DNA of 64,000 nucleotides from a halophilic archaeon (GTDB lineage: Archaea > Halobacteriota > Halobacteria > Halobacteriales > Haladaptataceae), in assembly GCA_003298465.1 (NCBI GenBank), contig QNGA01000014.1, positions 1 to 64,000 of the forward strand. Reading direction: 5' to 3'. Positions 8,282 through 15,551 of the stretch are shown here, one piece after another; positions within the stretch are counted from its first letter, which is position 1, and each line of letters starts with the position of its first letter. The notes under the pieces are model-generated. The model made no database searches, was not told where the DNA came from, and saw only the letters and a list, made by a program, of their open reading frames with translations. Both the position numbers and the translations under genes were made by a program.

Positions 8282-9094
8282 TCACAGATCCTTTGTGTGT
8301 GCATAGACAAGCGAGTGCCCGCCATCGACAACGTGGCACTGTCCGGTGATGAATTCCGATTCATCCGATGCGAGGAAGACCGCCAATTTCGCGACGTCGT
8401 CCCGACTTACCCATCGGTCTCCAAGTGGCGTCGTATCGACGACGTGCTGCTGGAACTCCTCTATCTCGTAGAGATTCGCGGTGAGTGCAGTCGGTGCGAA
8501 TCCGGGACAGATAGCGTTCGCACGAACCCCGTCAGGACCATACTCGGTAGCTAGTGTCTCCGTGATCTGCTTGGCAGCACCTTTCGATGCATTGTACGCG
8601 AGTTGGTCCTGCCAGCCGTACAAGCCCGCAGTTGAGACGAGATTGATGACGTTCCCGCCCTCATCCTGCTCTAGGAACTGCGTGACGGCGTGTTTCGACC
8701 CGTTCCAGACGCCCTTGGCGTTCACCTCGAGTGCTTTCTCAAAGTCTTCGTCGGGGCGTTCGTGGAGACGGCCGTTCGGCGGGTAGATTCCCGCATTGTT
8801 CATCATAATGTCAAGCTTCGAGTACTCGTCGACACACTGTTCGACAAGACCGGCGACGGCGTCTGGATCAGTGACGTCACACTCGACGTACATCGCCTCG
8901 CCACCATCCTGTTCAATCATCTCTGGCGTCGAAAGGTCGGAGTCGTCTTCATAACCGCCTTCCCGAGGCGTTTCTCGAATATCGGAACAGACAACCGACG
9001 CTCCTTCATTGGCGAAGTACTGCGATATCTTTCGTCCGAATCCTGAACTCGCCCCAGTAACGATGGCGACCTGGTCCTGTAATCTACTGGCCAT
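8282..9094 (-). CDS. short-chain dehydrogenase/reductase (SDR), second copy
   Basis: A 270-residue classical SDR closely related to its downstream neighbour, with TGASSGFG at 13-20, NNAG at 99-102 and Ser154/Tyr167/Lys171 (YNASK). I start it at the ATG at 9094 (MASRLQDQVAIVTGASSG). A longer in-frame start at 9256 would add a basic, non-acidic leader lying inside the hydrolase gene. The start overlaps the end of the hydrolase gene by 11 bp. The pair probably arose by tandem duplication and may act on successive or stereoisomeric substrates. Confidence 0.88.
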   Translation of the reverse strand: MASRLQDQVAIVTGASSGFGRKISQYFANEGASVVCSDIRETPREGGYEDDSDLSTPEMIEQDGGEAMYVECDVTDPDAVAGLVEQCVDEYSKLDIMMNNAGIYPPNGRLHERPDEDFEKALEVNAKGVWNGSKHAVTQFLEQDEGGNVINLVSTAGLYGWQDQLAYNASKGAAKQITETLATEYGPDGVRANAICPGFAPTALTANLYEIEEFQQHVVDTTPLGDRWVSRDDVAKLAVFLASDESEFITGQCHVVDGGHSLVYAHTKDL

Positions 9095-9995
9095 TTGTTT
9101 CCTCCAGCATATGTTCGACGAACCAGTCGCGGGCAGGGCCACTTGACTCTTCGAACTTTTCGACGTAGGCATCGAAGTGACCACCGTCGAGCGTAACGAT
9201 ATCCTTCGGTTCGCGTGCCTCCTCATAGGCATCGAAGGCCTTGTCGGCGACGGCAAGGTGGTCCTGCTCCGCGATTATCATCAAGAGCGGCGTCGGACTG
9301 ATACGATCGATATAGTTAATCGGTGCGTACTCACGGAGCATCTCGACCGTCTTGAGCGTGACTTTATTCTCCCAATTCGGGGCGCGCTCTTCTTTCGTCT
9401 CCATGAACCACTCGTAAGAGTCCTGCGTCGGCAATGCCGCATCCCCGAGTAAGTCCTCAGATACGACGGGAACCATCTCTGGCTCCTCGCCCTGGAACCG
9501 GGCGAGTCTATCTTGGTCGAACTGATCTTCAAACTGACCCATGATGTCCGATCGGACGAGCCGCCGAACGTTATGGTACCCATCGGTAACCGGCACCTGC
9601 GATACGACAGCGTCAACCCGATTCTCGAAAGCAGCCACGGTTAGCACATGGCCACCGCTGTAACTCGACCCCCAGATGCCGATACGGTCGTCGTCGACTT
9701 CGTCACGGGTGATCGCGTATGTGATCGCATGCCGGTAGTCCCGTACCTGTTGCCACGGATCAATCTCGTAGCGGGGTTCGCCCTCGCTTTCGCCGAAGTT
9801 CCGGTTGTCGAAAACGAGTGCTCCTAGGCCAGCGTCACTAAATACCTCGGCGTACTTATCAAGGTACATCTCCTTGACCGCCGAGAATCCATGAGCCATC
9901 ACAATGGTCGGGACCGGTTCATCGGCGTCATCTGGTGTGTAGAGCCATCCACGAAGCGTGTCCCCTTCCGCTTCGAATTCAATGTCTTCTCGCAT
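9084..9995 (-). CDS. alpha/beta-fold hydrolase (S15/dienelactone-hydrolase-like)
   Basis: A 303-residue protein from the ATG at 9995 (MREDIEFEAEGDTLRGWLYT). An upstream ATG at 10022 is possible but adds a hydrophobic stub. The oxyanion HG motif is at 35-36 and the nucleophile motif is GSSYSGG with Ser111 the likely nucleophile, as in S15-type GxSYxG hydrolases. A C-terminal EQDHLAV supplies the acid and GGHFDAY the histidine. It is cytoplasmic with no signal peptide. It leads the operon with two SDRs and so probably releases an alcohol or hydroxy acid that they oxidise. Confidence 0.85.
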   Translation of the reverse strand: MREDIEFEAEGDTLRGWLYTPDDADEPVPTIVMAHGFSAVKEMYLDKYAEVFSDAGLGALVFDNRNFGESEGEPRYEIDPWQQVRDYRHAITYAITRDEVDDDRIGIWGSSYSGGHVLTVAAFENRVDAVVSQVPVTDGYHNVRRLVRSDIMGQFEDQFDQDRLARFQGEEPEMVPVVSEDLLGDAALPTQDSYEWFMETKEERAPNWENKVTLKTVEMLREYAPINYIDRISPTPLLMIIAEQDHLAVADKAFDAYEEAREPKDIVTLDGGHFDAYVEKFEESSGPARDWFVEHMLEETNGQ

Positions 9996-10118
9996 TGCGC
10001 CAAATCCTACAATTAACAGCACTATCGTTAATCACACATTACTCGGATTTGTACGTCTGAATAGAATCACGATGTAAACGGCCGCAGTTGGGGAGTTGAC
10101 ACCGCGAACGTCACTATC

Positions 10119-10301
10119 GTGATCGATCAACTGGCAGACCTCGACACAGGGATGCTCACGCCCGCTGGGTTCGCGGTTGGCGTCGGCGGGATCTACGTGC
10201 ATTTGGCCGGGGACATCATTACCACAAGCGGCATTCGCCCGTTTCTGCCGTTTTCACGCCAGTGTGTAGCGGTGGCGGATGGTACGCACTGTGCCGCCTA
10301 A
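10119..10301 (+). pseudogene. remnant of a YdjM-type membrane metal-dependent hydrolase
   Basis: The frame starts MIDQLADLDTGMLTPAGFAV and contains YVHLAGDIITTSGIRPFLPF. The H-L-x-G-D-x-x-T-x-x-G-I-R-P-F-x-P-F-S pattern is the C-terminal signature of YdjM-like membrane metal-dependent hydrolases. The usual N-terminal half with its HRGxTHS motif is missing, so this is a decayed 3' end. The match is by eye. Confidence 0.4.
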
Positions 10302-10390
10302 GAAGGACGGTCTAACGATTCAGCTCGAAGAACACGGGACAGTACCAATGACTGGCCACTGGCAAACGTATGCGGTGGGCAACTCGCCGA

Positions 10391-10657
10391 TTACTCGAAA
10401 TTGTTCCGACCATCGGCATTGGACGGCTCCATTTCGGTGACGCGGACTTCCTCGCCCACGTAGTAGATCTCCCCGCAGTTGTAGAGTACCTCAAGCACAT
10501 TGTCAAGTGCGGCCTCAGAAAATCCCTCTTCATCGGCGAGCACCGTCCGCGCTTCCTGTGTCGGAATTCCGTTGTGCTCACCATCGCTTGCAGCCACCGC
10601 TCGCCGAAGCGTGTCGAGCGCGTCGCGAGCATAGGCTGGGACCCGGCGATCGTCCAT
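10391..10657 (-). CDS. small haloarchaeal protein of unknown function
   Basis: An 88-residue acidic protein from the ATG at 10657 (MDDRRVPAYARDALDTLRRA). A longer start at 10711 adds a basic leader, so I prefer the shorter form. The middle reads as a winged-helix-like unit (IPTQEARTVLADEEGFSEAA, then LDNVLEVLYNCGEIYYVGEE), in which the last part would be the wing. It may be a small DNA- or RNA-binding protein. I do not recognise a named family. Confidence 0.65.
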   Translation of the reverse strand: MDDRRVPAYARDALDTLRRAVAASDGEHNGIPTQEARTVLADEEGFSEAALDNVLEVLYNCGEIYYVGEEVRVTEMEPSNADGRNNFE

Positions 10658-10972
10658 GTCGTAGTCACTTCTTCGATTTGTCTTGGTATGAATGTCACGT
10701 TCGCCGTCCACCTGACGCTCACAGCATGGCTATCGTATCACGGAGCAGGTCCACAGACGCTCTCTCAGCTGCTGTACACTAATCTACTGCATCAGTAGCA
10801 GTATAATTCCGTTGTCGGGAGTGATTTCCCATTGAGATCACGGATGCTTCAGCCGTCAAGGACGGGCGTCTGCCCCGACGGGTCCGCGACGAATACAGAA
10901 AGAAATTGTGAGTCGGCTTCATCACGATACTTGGAGAGATGAGCGAGTTTTGGAGAGGACACCGAGAAGAGC
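10658..10972. other. intergenic region, possible insertion-sequence debris
   Basis: No complete gene. The stretch 10800-10930 reads on the minus strand as RGRRPSLTAEASVISMGNHS, which has the flavour of transposon-end sequence. I cannot attach it to a specific element. Confidence 0.25.
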
Positions 10973-11353
10973 TCAGAAGGGTAACCAAGTGAATAGGCCA
11001 TTCACACAAGAAGCTAGGCCATCGGTCTGTCTATTGAGCAAGGCAGAGGCGACGATGCCAATCGTCAAAAGGCCGACGCCAGCGATCACTATTTTGCTAT
11101 ATGAACTGCCTCTATTTCTGGAATAGGTCGTCTTAGTCCTCGAATTCAGCTTCCAGCCGACACCGACCATCAATCCACCTAAAATGCCAATGAGTTGAGC
11201 GAGAATTATTGCTCCCTCCGCTGCTTGGTCGATCATTGAAACATCGCTCGGACAAGAGCCGAGAATCGTGGAAATCCAGCCGGAAAACGCGACTGCAAGC
11301 ATTCCGATTACTGCGGCAATCACGAGCCCTTCGTCTTCGCCGGCAGACATCAT
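10973..11353 (-). CDS. small membrane protein, three predicted TM helices
   Basis: A 126-residue protein with hydrophobic segments at about 9-31 (VIAAVIGMLAVAFSGWIST), 44-67 (AEGAIILAQLIGILGGLMVG) and 86-106 (KIVIAGVGLLTIGIVASALL). A basic loop lies between the second and third helices. Cys34 and a C-terminal Cys might form a disulfide. No family recognised. It is monocistronic. Confidence 0.6.
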   Translation of the reverse strand: MMSAGEDEGLVIAAVIGMLAVAFSGWISTILGSCPSDVSMIDQAAEGAIILAQLIGILGGLMVGVGWKLNSRTKTTYSRNRGSSYSKIVIAGVGLLTIGIVASALLNRQTDGLASCVNGLFTWLPF

Positions 11354-11552
11354 GTTGTATTCGAGTATAGGCAGATATAAGTTTAGCTGTTAAAGCGCAG
11401 TATATCACAGACTACCAGCGGGCAAAGTGTATCTTTTCACCGCGCGTATTAAACCCTGGCCAGCATTCGCCCGCGAACAGAAGTGTAGCACGGCGATTAG
11501 CTACATTGCCAAGCTCGCGGATGGATCTTCGGCCGTCTCGAAGAATATGATG

Positions 11553-11571
11553 GTTAGTAGCGGCTACTAAC
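11553..11571. promoter_or_regulatory. TTAGTA palindrome (8-3-8)
   Basis: GTTAGTAG-CGG-CTACTAAC is a perfect inverted repeat about 140 bp upstream of the beta-helix lipoprotein gene. It is one of the dispersed TTAGTA/TACTAA sites. Confidence 0.55.
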
Positions 11572-11631
11572 GTTAACAACCCTTATCATCTTGGACGATT
11601 ATGCTGTAATTAGAGACACAGCGCGCTCTTG

Positions 11632-11709
11632 GGCGCCAGCACTCCGGTCTGAGTGAAGGCGCCGGGTGATAGTAGCACCCAGCGCTGGGTCTCTGTGAGC
11701 CAAGACCCA
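11632..11709 (+). promoter_or_regulatory. structured 5' leader with start-codon hairpin
   Basis: Three stacked stems precede the ATG at 11709. GGCGCC at 11632-11637 pairs with GGCGCC at 11658-11663. GGGTG at 11664-11668 pairs with CACCC at 11676-11680. TGGGTCT at 11686-11692 pairs with AGACCCA at 11703-11709, whose last A is the first base of the start codon. Haloarchaeal mRNAs are often leaderless, so a long structured leader that masks the start suggests translational control. Confidence 0.45.
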
Positions 11710-13046
11710 TGACTGACAACGAGCGCAGTACTCAAGATTCTAGTGGAGTGTCGACAACTAGACGTACGTTTCTCGCCGGCGGTGCGGCTGCCGCAGTGGC
11801 GTCGACCGCTGGATGCACGGGCGGGGCTCGCGTCCCATCATCGGGAAACAACACGAACGCAAGCGGTAGCTTCCAGGCGGTGAACCCCGAACAGTTCGCG
11901 AGCGCGTTCGGCGAGGTCGTGAATATGGTCGAGGCGGGCGCGGATCCGAACGGCAAGCAGGACGTCGTCCCGGTAATCGAGCGCGAGCTGTCGAACGACA
12001 CGCTACTGTACTTCCCGCCCGGCACGTACAAGATGAACTCGCAGGTCGCCCGACGTGGCGGCCGCAACATCGGGATTATCGGCAAGAACGCAGTGCTGAC
12101 CCACGGCACAGTCGAGGACATCGAGGGGTTCGAGGTGACGGAAGGCGAGTTCTCGGGAAAGGCACAGCACTTCAAGATCGGCAGCAGTGACTCGCTCCAT
12201 CACGGCAAGTTTGTCTTCGGCGGGTTCACGGCCGACTGGCGCGGCGAGAACACGGGGATGCAGATTCTCAACCATCAGACGACGGGGACGTCTGAGATTC
12301 GAGCGGTCAAGCAGGTTGGGATGCACGATCTCGGCTGTCAGGGGCCGATGCGACTGAACCCGGCGACCGACGACGCGAAGATCCGAGCGCAGAATCTCGA
12401 CTTTCGCGCTGGCGGCCAGACCTACCAGAAGACGATCAACGAGCGGAACGCCGACCCGTACGGAAACGCAGGCTGGGGGCGGTCGTGGGCGACAACCGGC
12501 ATCGCCGACCACCCACACATGCATGGCCTCCTGCGGGTCGAGAACGCGTACGTCGGCGGCTGGCCGGATAACGGCATCTACACGGTCGGCGGCGGCCAGT
12601 CGAAGGCGGGGACAGTCGAGATCGTGAATTGTGTGGTGGCGAACTCCCATCCGTCGAATATCCGCATTGGCGGCGTCAATTCGAAGATCAAGGGATGCAC
12701 TGTGATCGTCAACAAGCAGTTCGGGAAATACTACTTCGAGCAGCGGCCGGTCCGCCTGGATCACGGCAGCTGTAGCGTCGAGGACACCCGGATCATCCAG
12801 AAGAATCCGACCGGCTGGTCGCTAACAGTGCTGCATGGCGTGACACGAGCACGGCTGAAGAATCTCCGAATCACGATCCACGATCAGCCGACGCCGGCGC
12901 TGATTATCTCGCCGGGAGCGGACCGCGTTCGCGTTCAGGACGTGTCGATCCAGACGCCGGGCTGGCAGGCGATGGAGCCACTCTTGATTCAGAGCGGTGG
13001 CGCGAAGATGTCGAATATTCGTATTGACGGGGAGAAGATAACGTGA
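11709..13046 (+). CDS. Tat-exported lipoprotein with right-handed beta-helix (pectate-lyase-like) fold
   Basis: A 445-residue protein. The N-terminus has a twin-arginine motif (TRRTFLAGG, Arg18-Arg19), a hydrophobic stretch and a lipobox STAGC with Cys36, so it should be exported folded and lipid-anchored outside the cell. A low-complexity linker follows. From about residue 70 come short repeated coils typical of parallel beta-helix proteins (NIGIIGKNAVLTHG, VEIVNCVVANSHPSNIRIGG, ARLKNLRITIHD). The fold often binds or cleaves polysaccharide, and phage tailspikes and adhesins use it too. The gene sits just upstream of the type IV secretion-like operon, so it may be a surface recognition protein of that element; that is inference. 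Confidence 0.78.
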   Translation: MTDNERSTQDSSGVSTTRRTFLAGGAAAAVASTAGCTGGARVPSSGNNTNASGSFQAVNPEQFASAFGEVVNMVEAGADPNGKQDVVPVIERELSNDTLLYFPPGTYKMNSQVARRGGRNIGIIGKNAVLTHGTVEDIEGFEVTEGEFSGKAQHFKIGSSDSLHHGKFVFGGFTADWRGENTGMQILNHQTTGTSEIRAVKQVGMHDLGCQGPMRLNPATDDAKIRAQNLDFRAGGQTYQKTINERNADPYGNAGWGRSWATTGIADHPHMHGLLRVENAYVGGWPDNGIYTVGGGQSKAGTVEIVNCVVANSHPSNIRIGGVNSKIKGCTVIVNKQFGKYYFEQRPVRLDHGSCSVEDTRIIQKNPTGWSLTVLHGVTRARLKNLRITIHDQPTPALIISPGADRVRVQDVSIQTPGWQAMEPLLIQSGGAKMSNIRIDGEKIT

Positions 13047-13171
13047 GCGTTCCGTTTTCGGAAAAGTATCCCGTCTGCGGACGGGACGCATAGTCTGCAC
13101 CCAACTAAGGGCAGGCCAAGCAACAGGAGAGAGGGCAACTGAAAACTCTATTGAACGACTGAAGAGCTGTT

Positions 13172-13354
13172 TCACCCATAAACAGCACGTTTGCCATACT
13201 GAGCGGCGAGGTAGAGCGTGATAATCATCAGGATGAGGGCAGCCGTGGTTCCGATTTGGTTGACTAGGAGGACTGGCACGATGAGAGCGACGATGAACGC
13301 GACGAAGTACTTCGCGAAGCCAATAACAATTCCGGTGATCGACTTTCGAGTCAT
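13172..13354 (-). CDS. small two-helix membrane protein
   Basis: A 60-residue protein from the ATG at 13354 (MTRKSITGIVIGFAKYFVAF) with two hydrophobic helices, about 7-29 and 31-50, and a basic C-terminus. A longer in-frame start at 13444 reads through the triplet repeat of the upstream gene in another frame and is unlikely. It begins 4 bp after the stop of the poly-asparagine protein gene, so the two are an operon, divergent from the secretion-like operon. Confidence 0.6.
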   Translation of the reverse strand: MTRKSITGIVIGFAKYFVAFIVALIVPVLLVNQIGTTAALILMIITLYLAAQYGKRAVYG

Positions 13355-13358
13355 TGGC

Positions 13359-13652
13359 TTAGTTGTTGTTATTGTTGTTATTATTATTGTTGCTATTGTT
13401 GTTGTGGTTAACGAACTTTGAGCAGTTGGCGAGGAGTTCGTCATAAACAGCAGCGAGGTCGTCGTCTTGAGGGCGTGGGTTTAACACTGGTTCCTCTTCC
13501 GGGTTGAGTGCGATAACGATGCGTGCGGCGACTTGATAGATATCGCCGTGATTGAGATCATAATCGTCGGCGATGTCTTTCACTGCACCATGTAGGATAT
13601 GGTCGACATAGAAGTGAGGGCGCGTTCCGTCTGGATCATTTGAATCTGGCAT
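13359..13652 (-). CDS. small acidic protein with C-terminal poly-asparagine tract
   Basis: A 97-residue protein from the ATG at 13652 (MPDSNDPDGTRPHFYVDHIL). The body is helical (VKDIADDYDLNHGDIYQVAA, then RIVIALNPEEE) and ends in a tract of about 16 residues almost all Asn, encoded by an AAC/AAT triplet run (13362-13408). The GDIYQVAARIVIALNPE segment resembles haloarchaeal small DNA-associated proteins, but I cannot name the family. It is divergent from the T4SS-like operon across a palindrome-rich promoter region and may be its regulator. Confidence 0.55.
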   Translation of the reverse strand: MPDSNDPDGTRPHFYVDHILHGAVKDIADDYDLNHGDIYQVAARIVIALNPEEEPVLNPRPQDDDLAAVYDELLANCSKFVNHNNNSNNNNNNNNNN

Positions 13653-13686
13653 AGCGACATGAGTTAGTTCCTTAATAATAGTTGTT

Positions 13687-13742
13687 TGGGTGTGTAGTCT
13701 AATAGACCTTACACCCAAAATTTATACTAGTAGAACTAGTAT
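13687..13742. promoter_or_regulatory. divergent promoter region with two palindromes
   Basis: Between the minus-strand gene ending its 5' side at 13652 and the operon starting at 13807 lie two dyads. One spans 13687-13717: TGGGTGT and ACACCCA flank GTCTA-A-TAGAC, giving a 31-bp near-symmetric site. The other spans 13724-13742: ATACTAGT-AGA-ACTAGTAT, a perfect 8-3-8 repeat that overlaps the AT-rich TTTATACTAG. Together they look like operators controlling both directions. Confidence 0.55.
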
Positions 13743-13806
13743 GATTGAACTAGATGACGAGGTGCTGCGGCGCTGATGACTCCGACTCCAATCCAACCTA
13801 CTAACC

Positions 13807-14301
13807 ATGTTCGAAACGCTCATTCCTGACCGAATTAGGGAAGTAGGAGAATTAATAGAAAATCGTATTAACACTGTCGAGAGTCGTGTCATCGACTCGC
13901 TTTCGCTCCGGCAGGCGAAGGCTCTCGCCGTCGGCATTCCCAGCATTACGACGCTTTCCGTCCCAGCAGCCGCGCAGAGCGTCAGCGAAGTCGGATCCGC
14001 CATGTGTCAGTCTGGTGTCGGTCAGCTGCTCGGCTTCGTGTTCATCGGCGCGGCGATGTACTACCTCGGCAAGTCGATACTTATGGGCATGAGCGCTCTC
14101 GACAAGATGAATTCAACCAACCAGCAGGAGGCACGCGAGGGAAAGGACAAACTCAGCTCCACCGGCTCGACGGCGGCAGCGGCGTTCGTCCCCGCTATCG
14201 CTGGCGGCGTGTTCGAGCTCGCTGGCATCAACACGATCTCGTGTCTCACTCCGCAGAGTTGGAGTATCGTCGGGACGGTCGTCCCGATACTCCCGTACTA
14301 A
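13807..14301 (+). CDS. VirB2/TrbC-like small membrane protein (candidate pilin)
   Basis: A 164-residue protein. A helical N-terminus is followed by a signal-like hydrophobic stretch (about 37-55) ending in PAAAQ. Two hydrophobic helices then follow, at about 71-95 (GQLLGFVFIGAAMYYLGKSI) and 122-142 (AAAAFVPAIAGGVFELAGIN), separated by a short polar loop. Cleavable signal plus two helices is the plan of VirB2/TrbC pilins, and Cys67 and Cys146 could pair. It is the first gene of the operon, followed 18 bp later by the polytopic protein and then two ATPases. The call depends on layout and context, not on sequence similarity. Confidence 0.55.
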   Translation: MFETLIPDRIREVGELIENRINTVESRVIDSLSLRQAKALAVGIPSITTLSVPAAAQSVSEVGSAMCQSGVGQLLGFVFIGAAMYYLGKSILMGMSALDKMNSTNQQEAREGKDKLSSTGSTAAAAFVPAIAGGVFELAGINTISCLTPQSWSIVGTVVPILPY

Positions 14302-14319
14302 TCTTCGAGTGATTCTTTT

Positions 14320-15528
14320 ATGCCGCCAAACTCGACACAGAACAACTCGACGAGCGCCGACACTCACTGGATCAGCGATGGCAACGCCGGTGGCGGCGGA
14401 AATACGCTTGGTTTCGGTATCGACCCTGGAAAGATAGCGACAAAGGCCTTTGAGGGGTTTGTTAAGTCGCTATTTAAAGGCGCCGTCGACCTCATCAATG
14501 GGTTCAACAAGATTATTTTCGGCATTGACGTGCCGGGAAATCCTCGGTCAATAACATCGTGGGGACCACCCAAGACCGGTCTCTGGACCGGTGCGTGGGA
14601 CCTCTACTGGGCGCTTGCTCCGCTCGCATTCATCGCGCTTATCTATCAGGCGATGGAGGCGACCGGCGGCCCCGAGCGAGAGACCGAACAGAAACTCGGC
14701 GAGATCGTCAAGTGCGCTCTCATGATTCTCGTCGGCTGGCCGATCGCTATCGGTGGGCTGCATCTCGCCGACGGTATCGCGATGGCGTTCGTGCCGAATG
14801 GAGGGAAATTCTTCGCAACGGGCGGGAACCTTGCGAAACTCGGTCTCGGGGGCGTGGTCGGGGCGGCCGCGCTCTTCTTCGAGACGTCGATGGCGCTGGC
14901 GGCGCTTGTCATTGTCCTCGTCGAGCGCATCGTGCTTATTGGCGCGGTCGCAAGTTGGCCGGTGTGGTGGGGGTTCCGACCGAGCGATAACGGATTCACG
15001 AACTCCGCATCCGGCATCGGACTGTCAGCCTACCTCGGCGTCGCCGGTGCGAAAGTCTTCCAGAGCACGCTCGCGTTCCTTGTGTACAAATCGGACTGGT
15101 CGATTGCTGGCAATGGCTCGGCATTCATCAATATTGTTGCGTCGGGCGTCGCCCTCGGCGTCGTCTTCATCGGCATTCCCTACGTCGTTGCGCGAAATTT
15201 CGTCCCCGAGGCGATGACCGTTCTAGGAACGCCGGCGGTCGACGTCGCCGACGACTTTGCCGAGAGCAACCGCGAGGCGGCGAAAGAAACGACGAAGGAC
15301 TACGCCTCGTCCGCTCGCTCCTACGTAAGCAGCCGTCTCAACGACTCACCGATTCCGACCCAGTCGTCGACGTCGTCAAACTCAGAGACCAACGTCGCTT
15401 CCAATCAGAGCACGTCTGACACGACTGATACGCCAAACTCCGACTCGTCGAACGGGTCGGACGCCTCGACTATGACACGCGCTCGTCGTATCGCTTCCCG
15501 GCGTCGTGAACGTCGTCCAGACGACTAA
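14320..15528 (+). CDS. VirB6/TrbL-like polytopic membrane protein
   Basis: A 402-residue protein with about six or seven hydrophobic segments between residues 85 and 300. Examples are LYWALAPLAFIALIYQAMEA, then CALMILVGWPIAIGGLHLAD, then VVGAAALFFETSMALAALVI, and near the end VASGVALGVVFIGIPYVVAR. The soluble acidic and Ser/Thr-rich tail (about 315-402) is low complexity and probably faces the cytoplasm. Position between a small two-helix protein and a VirB4-like ATPase matches VirB6/TrbL, the inner channel component of type IV secretion and conjugation systems. Gaps to its neighbours are 18 and 23 bp. Confidence 0.6.
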   Translation: MPPNSTQNNSTSADTHWISDGNAGGGGNTLGFGIDPGKIATKAFEGFVKSLFKGAVDLINGFNKIIFGIDVPGNPRSITSWGPPKTGLWTGAWDLYWALAPLAFIALIYQAMEATGGPERETEQKLGEIVKCALMILVGWPIAIGGLHLADGIAMAFVPNGGKFFATGGNLAKLGLGGVVGAAALFFETSMALAALVIVLVERIVLIGAVASWPVWWGFRPSDNGFTNSASGIGLSAYLGVAGAKVFQSTLAFLVYKSDWSIAGNGSAFINIVASGVALGVVFIGIPYVVARNFVPEAMTVLGTPAVDVADDFAESNREAAKETTKDYASSARSYVSSRLNDSPIPTQSSTSSNSETNVASNQSTSDTTDTPNSDSSNGSDASTMTRARRIASRRRERRPDD

Positions 15529-15551
15529 TCGATTTTCCCCCTTCCCCGCTT

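Noticed and set aside
9095..9256. Longer N-terminus for the second SDR
   Set aside because: The added residues are basic and lie in another frame of the hydrolase gene; the family start is MASRLQDQ at 9094.
13355..13444. Longer start for the small membrane protein at 13172
   Set aside because: The extra 30 residues are an alternative-frame reading of the asparagine codon tract.
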